Positions 9,308-18,102 of a DNA stretch of 64,000 nucleotides are shown here, piece after piece. A model generated the notes under the pieces. The model saw nothing but the letters and a program-made list of their open reading frames with translations, made no database searches and had not been told where the DNA came from. The first letter of the stretch is position 1. Every line of letters starts with the position of its first letter. This stretch comes from Rhodospirillales bacterium (GTDB taxonomy: Bacteria > Pseudomonadota > Alphaproteobacteria > Rhodospirillales > Defluviicoccaceae): positions 620,001-684,000 of the forward strand of contig JADJXQ010000001.1 of NCBI GenBank assembly GCA_016710335.1, read 5' to 3'. A program made the position numbers and the translations under genes.

Positions 9308-11017
9308 TTATTTCACGATCCGCACGCCATAGCTGGAGCCGTCCTGATTAACGCCGCGGCATCGGGCGCGCCCCTGTTCGCCCGGCGTGCATTCCACCCG
9401 CGATCGCTGGAATGTGCGCCCGTCGGGGCAGCGGAAATCCTGCTGCCCCTCGATGACCAGCTTGCCGTCCTTCATTTGCGAGTTCACCGGAGCGCTGCAG
9501 GTGCGCTGCTCGGAGCCAACCTGATAGCGAAGGTTGGCAGTACCCTGGCCGTCTTTGAACTGATACTGAAGCTGCATCGGCCGGCCCTCGGCGTCCTGCA
9601 GGCCGGTGACCGACCGCCACTGCCCATCGAGAAATTGCGTTGACCCCTGGGCGGCGGCGCCGGCCGGGATGCGCAACGGGTCGCTCGCCGGTGCCGCGCT
9701 TCCGGAGGCACCCGGCTGCGCCGACACGTCCGGCGGCGGCGCGCCGGGCGCGGCCTCCGGAGGCGACCCGGGCGGAGCGCTCCCAGGAGGAGGCGTGAGT
9801 TCGGGTGGGACGGGCGCGTCGGCCGAAGCCTCCGATGGCGCCGCCTGTTCGTCCGCCGGAACCGGCGCGTCGGCCGGCGCGCCCGGATCTGGTTCGGCCG
9901 GCGCGCCCGCGTCTGGTTCGGTGGGCGCGCCCGCGTCCGGTTCGGCGGTCGCCTCGCCTTCGGCCAGCGGTTGTTCGCCCTCGGCGCCGGCGCCCTCGGC
10001 ATCAGGGATGGCCGCTTCGCCCTCCGGGGGAAGCGCTGCTGCATCGCCCTCGACCGCGGTTCCGGTGTCGCCGGTGACGGCTTGGTCGCCGACGATCCCG
10101 TCATCGACGACGCCACCACCGTCCCGGTCGATCACGGTTGTCGTTGCAGTGCCGTCGCGGTCGATGACCACGCCGCGGTCGATGACAGTGTCGCGATCGA
10201 CCACCGTGTCGCGATCATGAAGTCCAGCGGCGCCGTCGTGGATCTCGACCTGATCCGTCCGGTCGTCCACCCCGGGTTCTTCGAGCGTCTCTTCGATCAC
10301 CGGCGGCTTGTCCGGCGCAAGACCTAACAGCCCCCGCACGTCGTAATACCCGCACTCCTGCAGGCCGAACAGCAACAGCGCCAGCAACAGGAGCAACAGC
10401 GGAATCAGCAGCAGCCACATCCACCACGGCCGGCGCCGGCGCTCCTCGACGGCCACCGGCCCCGTCGCCAACCCCTCGCCCTCATCATCGTAAGCGGCAT
10501 CCGGCACCGCTGCAGGCAGTACGGAAGCGGACCGGTGGCCGGCATCAAGGCTGCCGATGACGTCGTAGCCGGGCTGCGCGCCACGTTCGGTGAATCCCCA
10601 GAACGTCATCACCGGGCTGCCATCGACCAGGTACACGTGCTCGTCGCTGGGGATGCGGGTCGCCTGGGCCAGCAACTTGCCGAAGATCTGGCGCTCCGTA
10701 TCGCCTTCCTGCTGCAGCGCCCGGCTCTTTTCCTCCAGCCGTTCGCGCGCTGCCAGCAACGCCGCCTTGGCCTCGGCGCGTTCCTCCGGCGTCGCTGCCG
10801 ACCACGGCACAACGTTGCCGTCGGTGGGCGCGTACCAATCAATCGCGTCGCCGCGCTGGTTCTGCTTGGGGATGGCGAACAGGTTGGCGACATCTTCGCC
10901 CAACTGCCGCCGCATCGCCGCCCGCAATTGACTGGCGGCGCTGTGGACCGGATTGCCGACGGCGCCGAGGGCGTGGAAGTCCTGAAGCCCGCCAGTGCGC
11001 AGCAGGGCGCCGCTCAT
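9308..11017 (-). CDS. SrfA-like single-pass membrane protein with Cys-containing C-terminal domain
   Basis: 569 residues. The N-terminal domain (1-145) contains DWYAP at about 60-64 and DEHVYLVDGSPVMTFWGF at 125-142, the hallmark also found in the neighbouring vWA paralogue. One membrane helix lies at about 198-218, preceded by EERRRR (basic, so inside). A long low-complexity linker follows, first with repeated DRD/VIDRD units, then repeated Ala-Pro-Glu-Pro-Asp-Gly units. A compact C-terminal domain of about 125 residues has at least four cysteines (TCSAP, FRCPDG, VECTPG, ARCRG), suiting disulfides in the periplasm. Start ATG 11017. SrfA assignment rests on position before srfB and on the TFWGF motif as I recall it. 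Confidence 0.75.
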   Translation of the reverse strand: MSGALLRTGGLQDFHALGAVGNPVHSAASQLRAAMRRQLGEDVANLFAIPKQNQRGDAIDWYAPTDGNVVPWSAATPEERAEAKAALLAARERLEEKSRALQQEGDTERQIFGKLLAQATRIPSDEHVYLVDGSPVMTFWGFTERGAQPGYDVIGSLDAGHRSASVLPAAVPDAAYDDEGEGLATGPVAVEERRRRPWWMWLLLIPLLLLLLALLLFGLQECGYYDVRGLLGLAPDKPPVIEETLEEPGVDDRTDQVEIHDGAAGLHDRDTVVDRDTVIDRGVVIDRDGTATTTVIDRDGGGVVDDGIVGDQAVTGDTGTAVEGDAAALPPEGEAAIPDAEGAGAEGEQPLAEGEATAEPDAGAPTEPDAGAPAEPDPGAPADAPVPADEQAAPSEASADAPVPPELTPPPGSAPPGSPPEAAPGAPPPDVSAQPGASGSAAPASDPLRIPAGAAAQGSTQFLDGQWRSVTGLQDAEGRPMQLQYQFKDGQGTANLRYQVGSEQRTCSAPVNSQMKDGKLVIEGQQDFRCPDGRTFQRSRVECTPGEQGRARCRGVNQDGSSYGVRIVK

Positions 11018-11154
11018 GACGCTGCCCGCGGCATGGAAAGACGGTTCGGATGCCAGTGCGTCAAGAACTCGACCAGTTCGCCAATCATTGCATCACATTA
11101 CCACTGGCCGCCGGAAACTCAAATCGGAAGGCGCGATCAGCCGGATCATTCGGT

Positions 11155-12999
11155 TCATTTGCAATGCGCCGGTTTCTGCGCTTCCTCGGTCGCCTTCTTG
11201 ATGGTTTGCTCGAACGCCATGCCGCTTTGCGGCGTCAGCACGCGCCCGCCCGTCGCTCGAGCGATGCAGTTGGAGGCGCCGTCACCGACAATGTCGACCA
11301 CGTTGATGGTCAGCTTGGGCTTCCGGCTCTTCAGGGCGCGGGCGACGGCGCAGGGGTCGCCGCGGCAGGTGTCGCGGCCGTCGGAGACGACGACGATCAC
11401 CGCCGGCGCCCGCACGCCATCGACCATGCTTCCCGCCTGACTGATGCCGTCCGCCAACGGCGTCTGCTTCATCGGCTGGAGACCACTGACCGTCCGGTAT
11501 AGCCGCTGCCGGTCCGAGCCCGGGAAAAAGCCGTAGTTTCTAGCGCGCGGGCAATCCTCCAGCACCGCCAGACCGACGTCCACGTCGGTGGGAAGGCCGC
11601 CCACGACCTTGTTGACCGCCTCCTTCGCGGACTGCAGCCGCGACGGCCCGCTGGGAATGGCGCCGCCCGGCAGGCCGAGCAGGCCGCCGAGAATGCCGCC
11701 CATGATGTTCGTTGCGCTCATGTTGGCAGGCATGCTCATGCTGCCCGACGAGTCGAGCACGATGGCCACGTCCGGCGCGTCTTCCGGCGGCCGCTCGCCG
11801 GGACACGGCGGCAGTCCCGGCGGCGTCGTGGGTGGCGGCACCGCCGCCGCTGGCGGAGGCTGTTGGGCCTGGCGTCGTGCCGTCTCCTCCCGCCGCCGCT
11901 CCGCGTCGGCCTCGGCCTTACGCCGCGCCTCCTCCTCCGCGCCGCGCCGCGCCTGTTCCGCCGCCAGCCGCTCGGCCTCCTCCGCCGCCCGCCGGCAAGC
12001 CTCCAGCGTCTCCGCCAGCGTCGCCTCCAGTTCTCCGACGCGGCCGCCCAGCGCGGCGCCATCTGCCGCGGCGGTTTCGACCTGACGCCGCAGCGGACAC
12101 AACTCCAGCGCTCGCACCACCTCCGTCTGCAGGACGTCGACCCGCTCCAGGAGTGCGGCCTCCTCGCTGACGGCCGCCATGAGATCGCCTTGCAGCGCGC
12201 ATCGTTGCAGCCGTTGCCGCAAGCCTGATTCTAGACGGTCGACCTCCTGCTGAAGTCGGGCCTCCTCGTCGACAGCCGCCTCGTACAGGCCCTGGTAGTC
12301 GACCCACGGCGGCCACCGCAGATCCCGGAAGTACCACCAGGCGCCCACCGCCAGCGCCGCCGCCAGCGCAAGCGCGACCAACAACCACAGCCACCAAGCC
12401 ATCCCGCCGCGACCGCTCGCCGCGGCGGCGTCGCCCGACGCCGCGGCTGCCGACGGCCCGCCCGACACTCCCGTTGGAGGAACACCCGGGGGACGAACAC
12501 CCGGGGCACCATCATCGGCCGCAACCGCAGTTCCCGGCGGCAGACCGGCCGGCGGAGCTCCGCTTGCGGCGCCATGTCCCCAGAATGTGATCACCGGCTG
12601 CCCGCCGACGACGAAGACGTTGTCGTCGCTCGGATAAGCAAGCGCTTGTCGCAGCGGCAGGGCCAGATCGGCGGCGTTCGGATCAACTGCCGGCAGACGC
12701 TCCGCCAACTCCCGCAGCGACGACAGTCGGTCGTGGAGGAGGCTGCGGGCCGCATCCCGGTCCGCCTCGGGCAGCCTCGGCAAGGGCACCGGTTGTCCCG
12801 CGAGGTCCGAATACCACTCCACGAAGCGGCCATCCGCCGTCGGCGCCGGCGCCGCAAACAGCGACGCGGTGATCGGCGGCAAGTGCCGACGAATGACTGC
12901 CTGCAGCCGCCCGTGCAGCTCCGAGGTCGCCGCTGCGTCGCTCGCCAGCGGCACATACGCGGACGGCTCCAAACGGGCGATGCGCAGCCGGCTGGCCAT
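11155..12999 (-). CDS. SrfA-like membrane protein with coiled coil and C-terminal vWA domain
   Basis: 614 residues from ATG 12999 (an in-frame start at 13077 adds 26 unlikely residues). The N-terminal domain has EWYSD at 61-65 and DDNVFVVGGQPVITFWG at 125-141, matching the next gene at identical positions. A membrane helix lies at about 201-222 (starts MAWWLWLLV). A coiled coil rich in Glu, Arg and Ala spans about 240-380, then a Pro-rich hinge. The vWA domain starts near 408 with VAIVLDSSGSMSM, a complete DxSxS metal site, followed by a loop TPLADG and VVVSDGRD. Several cysteines follow the helix (DTCRGDPC, SNCIAR), which fits a periplasmic C-terminus. It is the first gene of the Srf-like run. 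Inferred role: ligand-binding or assembly subunit. Confidence 0.8.
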   Translation of the reverse strand: MASRLRIARLEPSAYVPLASDAAATSELHGRLQAVIRRHLPPITASLFAAPAPTADGRFVEWYSDLAGQPVPLPRLPEADRDAARSLLHDRLSSLRELAERLPAVDPNAADLALPLRQALAYPSDDNVFVVGGQPVITFWGHGAASGAPPAGLPPGTAVAADDGAPGVRPPGVPPTGVSGGPSAAAASGDAAAASGRGGMAWWLWLLVALALAAALAVGAWWYFRDLRWPPWVDYQGLYEAAVDEEARLQQEVDRLESGLRQRLQRCALQGDLMAAVSEEAALLERVDVLQTEVVRALELCPLRRQVETAAADGAALGGRVGELEATLAETLEACRRAAEEAERLAAEQARRGAEEEARRKAEADAERRREETARRQAQQPPPAAAVPPPTTPPGLPPCPGERPPEDAPDVAIVLDSSGSMSMPANMSATNIMGGILGGLLGLPGGAIPSGPSRLQSAKEAVNKVVGGLPTDVDVGLAVLEDCPRARNYGFFPGSDRQRLYRTVSGLQPMKQTPLADGISQAGSMVDGVRAPAVIVVVSDGRDTCRGDPCAVARALKSRKPKLTINVVDIVGDGASNCIARATGGRVLTPQSGMAFEQTIKKATEEAQKPAHCK

Positions 13000-13333
13000 G
13001 GTTCCCGTACAAGCGGTCGTTTCCCTGTTCCGCCAGTCTACCGCATCTCCGCCAGTCCCGAACACGCCATAATGCATACGCCGGCGGATGAGCGCCGCCC
13101 CACCGAATTCGAAGCCGGGTGTTCCCGCAGCACATCTCGCCGCCGCGACGAGGTTTGCGGATCAAGAACAGGAGAGGGTTGAGGACGGGAGGCTTACGGC
13201 TCGCAGCCATTGAGCTCCCGACCGCGGCGGCGCCGTCCAAGGCGGCGATCATCCAGACAATCATCGTCCCGCCGCCAACGGCCCGTATGCCGCTGCCGCT
13301 TGGTACGATCGGTCCGTAATGTCTTGGCAAGAC
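13000..13333. other. Gene-free stretch between the Srf-like operon and tRNA-Thr
   Basis: About 330 bases with no convincing gene. It must hold the promoter of the leftward Srf-like run. A weak minus-strand minus-10-like TAGACT occurs near 13040, but no good minus-35 was found. The open frames here are GC-driven shadows. Confidence 0.5.
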
Positions 13334-13408
13334 TGGTGCCGCCGGGAGGAATTGAACCTCCGACCCCACCCTTACCAAGGGTGTGCTCTACCCCTGAGCT
13401 ACGGCGGC
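13334..13408 (-). tRNA. tRNA-Thr (GGT anticodon)
   Basis: Read on the minus strand it starts GCCGCCGTAGCTCAG, has the anticodon loop CTTGGTAAG (GGT, Thr), a T-loop GGTTCAATTCC and a perfect 7-bp acceptor stem (13402-13408 with 13338-13344). The discriminator is A at 13337 and CCA is encoded at 13334-13336. It sits between the leftward Srf-like operon and the rightward murA operon. Confidence 0.97.
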
Positions 13409-13568
13409 TCCCGCGCCTCGGTTGGACGCGGCGCCACCATGCCATGGGGGAAGCTCACTGGCAAGGACGCGATCCGATGCTGTGCCATCGGTGTCGCCAA
13501 CCATGACAGGCATGTCCCGTTGTCGCGGCTTGACGGCGGCGGCGGCGGCGGTCACAGTTCGCGCCATC

Positions 13569-13772
13569 GTGACCGAGACACCGCCACACGACTGCTGCCC
13601 GGATGCCGAGGACCGCAAGCGCCACAAGCGAAGCGTGCGCGACGATCGCCGCGAGCGGCTTGCCGCAGAATTGCGAGAAAACTTGAAAAGGCGCAAGGCA
13701 CAGGCCCGGAGCCGCGGTGGCGACACGGCTGGCGGTGGCGGCAGCACCGGCGACGTGGAACCCAATTCGTAA
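13569..13772 (+). CDS. Small basic protein upstream of murA
   Basis: A 67-residue protein from GTG 13569. The frame is open further upstream (ATG 13503 is an alternative), but the conserved part begins about here: it starts MTETPPHD and carries the charged helix RRERLAAELRENLKRRKAQAR, a pattern I know from small uncharacterised alphaproteobacterial proteins encoded next to murA. It ends 11 bases before murA, so it is probably the first gene of that operon. The long positive helix suggests nucleic-acid or ribosome contact, but this is a guess. No ribosome site decides the start. Confidence 0.55.
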   Translation: MTETPPHDCCPDAEDRKRHKRSVRDDRRERLAAELRENLKRRKAQARSRGGDTAGGGGSTGDVEPNS

Positions 13773-13783
13773 CCCGGAGCGTC

Positions 13784-15067
13784 ATGGATCGCATTCTCAT
13801 CCGCGGCGGCAGGCCGCTCACCGGTACCATTGCCATTGCCGGCGCCAAGAACGCCGCCCTGCCGTTGATGGCGGCGAGCCTGCTAACGGACGAGACGCTG
13901 GAGCTGCACAACCTGCCCCAGCTCGCCGATGTCGCTACCATGGCCCATCTGCTCGGCGAGATGGGCGTTGCCATCACCATGAACGGCAACGCGCCCGACG
14001 GCCATGCCGGCCGGGTGCTGGGCCTTCGCGCCGGCGGCGTCACTCACACCACAGCCCCCTACGATCTGGTTCGCAAGATGCGCGCCTCGGTTCTGGTCCT
14101 CGGGCCGATGGTGGCGCGGCTTGGACGGGCGCGGGTCTCCCTGCCCGGCGGCTGCGCCATCGGTCCGCGACCGGTCGATCTGCACTTGAACGCACTCCGC
14201 CAGCTCGGCGCCCGCATCGACATCGCCAACGGCTACGTGGAAGCTGAGGCGCCGGGGGGGCTTTCCGGCGCGCACGTGGTGTTCCCGGCAGTCACGGTCG
14301 GCGGCACCGAAAACATCCTGATGGCGGCGACGCTCGCCCGCGGCGAGACGGTGATCGCCAACGCCGCCCGCGAGCCGGAGATCGGCGACCTCGCCCGGTG
14401 CCTGGCCGCCATGGGCGCGGAAATCGACGGCATCGGCACCGACACGTTGAAGGTCAAGGGGCGGGATCTGCTGCACGGGGCGCGCCATCAGGTGCTGCCC
14501 GACCGCATCGAGACGGGAACATACGCCGTTGCCGCGGCGATCGCCGGCGGCTCTGTCGAGCTGACCGGGACGCGGCTGGAGCTGATTGAGACGGTCGCCG
14601 CGGTGCTCACGGCGGCCGGCGTGGCGATCGAGGAGGCGGACGACGGATTTCGCGTGTCGAGCTTGAATGGCCCGGTGCGCGGCGTCGACGTGATGACCGA
14701 GCCGTACCCCGGCTTTCCCACCGACATGCAGGCCCAGGTCATGGCGCTGATGACGGTCGCCCGCGGGGCGGCGATGATCACCGAGACGGTGTTCGAGAAC
14801 CGCTTCATGCATGTGCCCGAGCTGTGCCGGATGGGGGCGGACATCAACGTACACGGCGCTTCGGCGATCGTGCGCGGCGTTCCGCGGCTCTCCGGCGCGC
14901 CGGTCATGGCGACCGACCTGCGCGCATCGGTGTCCCTGGTGCTGGCCGGCCTTGCGGCCCACGGCGAGACCATCCTCAACCGCGTATACCATCTCGACCG
15001 CGGCTATGAGCGGATCGAGGACAAGCTTGCCGCCTGCGGCGCCGACATCGAGCGCATCAAGGACTGA
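13784..15067 (+). CDS. murA: UDP-N-acetylglucosamine 1-carboxyvinyltransferase MurA
   Basis: Transfers enolpyruvate from PEP to UDP-GlcNAc, the first committed step of peptidoglycan synthesis, in the cytoplasm. 427 residues from ATG 13784 (CGGAG ribosome site), normal length. The start reads MDRILIRGGRPLTGTIAIAG and is followed by AKNAALPLMAASLL; the catalytic cysteine lies in LPGGCAIGPRPVDLH (Cys124 here), so the enzyme keeps the fosfomycin-reactive Cys. The two inside-out EPSP-synthase-like halves are both present, with the late motif PYPGFPTDMQAQ. The in-frame extension back to 13319 runs through the tRNA and is not coding. hisG follows after 8 bases. Confidence 0.97.
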   Translation: MDRILIRGGRPLTGTIAIAGAKNAALPLMAASLLTDETLELHNLPQLADVATMAHLLGEMGVAITMNGNAPDGHAGRVLGLRAGGVTHTTAPYDLVRKMRASVLVLGPMVARLGRARVSLPGGCAIGPRPVDLHLNALRQLGARIDIANGYVEAEAPGGLSGAHVVFPAVTVGGTENILMAATLARGETVIANAAREPEIGDLARCLAAMGAEIDGIGTDTLKVKGRDLLHGARHQVLPDRIETGTYAVAAAIAGGSVELTGTRLELIETVAAVLTAAGVAIEEADDGFRVSSLNGPVRGVDVMTEPYPGFPTDMQAQVMALMTVARGAAMITETVFENRFMHVPELCRMGADINVHGASAIVRGVPRLSGAPVMATDLRASVSLVLAGLAAHGETILNRVYHLDRGYERIEDKLAACGADIERIKD

Positions 15068-15075
15068 GATGCAGC

Positions 15076-15753
15076 ATGGAGCCGTTGGACGCCCGCGACA
15101 AACTGATCCTGGCGTTGCCGAAAGGGCGCATCCTCCGCGAGGTCATGCCCCTGTTGGCTCACGTCGGGATCGTGCCTGAACCGGCCTTCGACGACGAGGC
15201 GAGTCGCAAGCTCCGCTTCGCCACCAGCGTGCCGACGATCGACGTCATCCGGGTGCGGAGCTTCGACGTCGCCACCTTCGTCGCCTTCGGCGCCGCCCAC
15301 TTGGGGGTCGCCGGCAGCGACGTGCTCATGGAGTTCGACTATGCAGAAGTGTATGCACCCCTCGATCTCGGCGTCGGGCTGTGCCGCTTGGCCGTCGCTG
15401 AGCCCGAGGAACTGAGTGCAGAAGACGATCCCGCGAGCTGGAGCCACGTGCGCGTCGCCACCAAGTACCCGCTAATCACCGGCCGCCATTTTGCCGGCCG
15501 CGGCGTCCAGGCGGAGTGCATCCGACTGTCGGGAGCGATCGAGCTTGCGCCGGCGCTCGGCCTCTGCGAACGGATCGTCGATCTCGTCTCCAGCGGCGAC
15601 ACGTTGCGCGCCAACGGCCTGATCGAGGTGGAGACCATCGCGCACATCTCCTCGCGCCTCTGCGTCAACCGCACTGCTTGGAAGACGCGGCCGGCCGAGA
15701 TCGGAGACTGGCTTGACCGGTTTCGGGAGGCGCACGGTGCCGACGCGGCTTGA
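15076..15753 (+). CDS. hisG: ATP phosphoribosyltransferase, short form (HisG)
   Basis: Catalyses condensation of ATP and PRPP, the first step of histidine synthesis. 225 residues, the short HisG form, with LALPKGRI at the start, VPTIDVIRVRS, and the PRPP-loop-like stretch ETIAHISSR near the end. The short form lacks the C-terminal regulatory domain and in known systems needs HisZ for activity and feedback control; no hisZ is in this window. It follows murA by 8 bases and overlaps hisD by 17 bases, so the two his genes are likely translated together with murA. Confidence 0.95.
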   Translation: MEPLDARDKLILALPKGRILREVMPLLAHVGIVPEPAFDDEASRKLRFATSVPTIDVIRVRSFDVATFVAFGAAHLGVAGSDVLMEFDYAEVYAPLDLGVGLCRLAVAEPEELSAEDDPASWSHVRVATKYPLITGRHFAGRGVQAECIRLSGAIELAPALGLCERIVDLVSSGDTLRANGLIEVETIAHISSRLCVNRTAWKTRPAEIGDWLDRFREAHGADAA

Positions 15754-17050
15754 CGTCCGCGGCCCGGACTTCGAGGCCGAGTTCGCCCGCATGATCGCGA
15801 GCAAGCGCGAGGCCGAGGCCCACGTCGGAGATACGGTGGCGGCGATCCTCGCCGACGTCCGTGAGCGCGGCGACGTGGCGCTGATGGAGTACACGCGCCG
15901 CTTCGACGATCCGGAACTGACCCTCGACCGGCTGCGGGTGACGGAACGGGATATTGCGGCGGCGCTCGACGCGTGCGATCCCGAAGCCGTGGCAGTCCTG
16001 GAAATGGCGGCGGCCCGCATCGCCGATTTCCATACCCGCCAGAAGCCGGCGGACCTCGACTACACCGACGCGGCCGGCGTTCGCCTCGGCGCCCGCTGGA
16101 CGCCCATCGCCGCCTGCGGCCTCTACGTGCCGGGCGGCACCGCCGCCTACCCGTCGTCGGTGCTGATGAACGCGGTGCCGGCGACGGTGGCCGGGGTCGA
16201 GCGCATGGTGATGGTGGTGCCGGCGCCCGGCGGCGCCCTCAATCCGCTGGTGCTGGCGGCGGCGCGCATCGCCGGGGTCAGCGAAATCTGGCGCATCGGC
16301 GGCGCCCAGGCCATCGCTGCGCTGGCCTACGGCACCGCAAGCATCCGCGCCGTCGACAAGATCGTCGGTCCCGGCAATGCCTATGTCGCCGCCGCCAAGA
16401 GGCAGGTGTTCGGGGTGGTCGGCATCGACATGATCGCCGGCCCGTCGGAGGTGCTGGTCGTGGCCGACGGCGGGTGCGATCCGTCGTGGATCGCCATCGA
16501 CCTGATGGCCCAGGCCGAGCATGACGCTTCTGCCCAGTCGATCCTGATCACGGACGACGAGCGTGTCGCCGATCGCGTGGCGGCGGAGGTGGAGGCGCAC
16601 CTCCGAACTCTCGCCCGCGGCGCCATCGCCCGGCAGAGCTGGGAGGAGCACGGCTGCATCATCGTTGTTGGTGATCTGGACCAGGCGCCGGCGCTGATCG
16701 ACCGGGTGGCGCCGGAGCACCTGCAGCTTGCGGTCGCCGCGCCCGAAGCTTTGGCTGCGAAAGTCCGGAATGCCGGCGCGATCTTTCTCGGGAGCCTCAC
16801 TCCGGAAGCGGTCGGCGATTACGTCGCCGGCCCCAACCACGTCCTGCCGACGGCTGGCAGCGCCCGCTTCTCGTCCGGCCTCGGAACCCTTGATTTCATG
16901 AAGCGGAGCACAATCATCGGCTGCAGCGCCGAAGGGCTCGCCGCCATCGGCCCGGCGGCAGTCGTGCTCGCCGAAGCCGAAGGGCTCGACGCACACGCGC
17001 GGTCGGTGGCGCTCCGCCTCAACAGACCCGTCCGGGCGCCCGGCCGCTGA
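15737..17050 (+). CDS. hisD: Histidinol dehydrogenase (HisD)
   Basis: NAD- and zinc-dependent oxidation of L-histidinol to L-histidine, the last two steps of the pathway. 437 residues from GTG 15737, which has GGGAGG 6 bases upstream; the TTG at 15713 is an unlikely start. Recognisable stretches: ERGDVALMEYTRRFD, the NAD-binding CGLYVPGGTAAYPSSVLMN, VDKIVGPGN, and the metal/catalytic QAEHDASAQ and APEHLQL segments, then GPNHVLPT. It overlaps hisG by 17 bases and is followed after 6 bases by the UPF0262 gene. Confidence 0.96.
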   Translation: MPTRLDVRGPDFEAEFARMIASKREAEAHVGDTVAAILADVRERGDVALMEYTRRFDDPELTLDRLRVTERDIAAALDACDPEAVAVLEMAAARIADFHTRQKPADLDYTDAAGVRLGARWTPIAACGLYVPGGTAAYPSSVLMNAVPATVAGVERMVMVVPAPGGALNPLVLAAARIAGVSEIWRIGGAQAIAALAYGTASIRAVDKIVGPGNAYVAAAKRQVFGVVGIDMIAGPSEVLVVADGGCDPSWIAIDLMAQAEHDASAQSILITDDERVADRVAAEVEAHLRTLARGAIARQSWEEHGCIIVVGDLDQAPALIDRVAPEHLQLAVAAPEALAAKVRNAGAIFLGSLTPEAVGDYVAGPNHVLPTAGSARFSSGLGTLDFMKRSTIIGCSAEGLAAIGPAAVVLAEAEGLDAHARSVALRLNRPVRAPGR

Positions 17051-17056
17051 TCCGCC

Positions 17057-17548
17057 GTGGCCGACGCGGCTCGAGACCCGAGACATCGCATCGCGCAAGT
17101 GCACCTGGAAGAGCCGGTGCGGATCCGCCTGAGCGCGCAGGTTGAGCACGAGCGCCGCGCCGCCCTCTTCGACCTGATCGAGGAGAACCACTTCGCGCTC
17201 TGCAACGGAGAAGCCGGCCCTTACGTTCTGCACCTGGGGATCGAAGAAGGCGAGCGGCTCGCGTTCGATATCCGGGACCATGCCGAGCGGCCGCTCGCCC
17301 GCTTCACGCTGCCGCTGCGAGCGCTGCGGCGCATCATCAAGGACTACTTCCTGGTCCTCGACAGCTACTTCAAATCCATCAAGACTGCCACTCCGAGCCG
17401 CATCGAGGCCATCGACATGGGGCGGCGCGGCCTCCACAACGACGGCGCCGAGTTGCTGCGCGCGCGCCTCGCCGACACGGCCGACATGGACCTCGATACG
17501 GCGCGGCGGCTGTTCACGCTGATCTGCGTCCTGCACATTCGGGCCTGA
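17057..17548 (+). CDS. UPF0262 family protein
   Basis: 163 residues from GTG 17057. It matches the UPF0262 family, an alphaproteobacterial protein of unknown function nearly always found after hisD; recognisable stretches are HERRAALFDLIEEN, GPYVLHL, and IKDYFLVLDSYF. No membrane segment, no signal peptide and no catalytic motif are visible. Spacing to hisD is 6 bases and to the phosphatase 5 bases, so it is in the same operon. The family name is firm by context and wording; no activity can be proposed. Confidence 0.9.
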   Translation: MADAARDPRHRIAQVHLEEPVRIRLSAQVEHERRAALFDLIEENHFALCNGEAGPYVLHLGIEEGERLAFDIRDHAERPLARFTLPLRALRRIIKDYFLVLDSYFKSIKTATPSRIEAIDMGRRGLHNDGAELLRARLADTADMDLDTARRLFTLICVLHIRA

Positions 17549-17553
17549 CGGCG

Positions 17554-18009
17554 ATGGTCCGGAAATCCGCCGAGCTACCGTCCGCAGTGCTGTTCGCGTG
17601 CACCAGCAACGCCATCCGCTCGCCGATGGCCGAGGGCATCCTCAAGCAACTCCTCGGCCAAAGGGTGTTCGTGGACTCGGTGGGCGTGCGCGACGGACGG
17701 CTTGACCTGTTCGCGGTGGCGGTGATGGAGGAGATCGGCATCGACATCACCCGCCATCGGCCGAAAACCTTCGATGACCTGGAGGACGAGTCGTTCGACG
17801 AAATCATCTCGCTGTCGCCCGAAGCCCACCACCGGGCCGTGGAGGTGACGCGGGTGATGGCGTGCGAGACGATCTACTGGAATACCCTCGATCCAAGCCT
17901 TGGGGAAGCGAGCCGGGAGATGCGCCTCCACGCCTTCCGTGGCGTGCGCGACGATCTCATCCGACGCATTCAGGACCGCTTTCGCGGGGTGCCGATGGCC
18001 GATTTGTGA
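17554..18009 (+). CDS. Low-molecular-weight protein-tyrosine-phosphatase/ArsC-type phosphatase
   Basis: 151 residues. The phosphate loop CTSNAIRS (CX5RS, Cys16) follows the first strand SAVLFA, and a conserved Asp in LDPSLGEA near the C-terminus could be the general acid. This is the low-Mr phosphatase fold; the alphaproteobacterial member between UPF0262 and infA is usually labelled low molecular weight phosphatase. The substrate is unknown, and an arsenate reductase role is less likely because no ars genes are near. It lies 5 bases after the UPF0262 gene. Confidence 0.88.
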   Translation: MVRKSAELPSAVLFACTSNAIRSPMAEGILKQLLGQRVFVDSVGVRDGRLDLFAVAVMEEIGIDITRHRPKTFDDLEDESFDEIISLSPEAHHRAVEVTRVMACETIYWNTLDPSLGEASREMRLHAFRGVRDDLIRRIQDRFRGVPMADL

Positions 18010-18102
18010 GGCTCTCCGCGGTTTCGCCTGTCATGGAAAGCACTTGACCGTTCCGCTGCGCGCGCGCATTTAGAGGGCCAATCGGGACGGATAGAGAGAG
18101 TA

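Noticed and set aside
13334..13408. tRNA-Thr as an integration site of an island carrying the Srf-like genes
   Set aside because: No integrase and no direct repeat of the tRNA end seen in the window; the left border is outside.
13319..13783. Extended start of murA
   Set aside because: The in-frame extension covers the tRNA and the small upstream gene; MurA begins at MDRILIRGG with a ribosome site at 13784.
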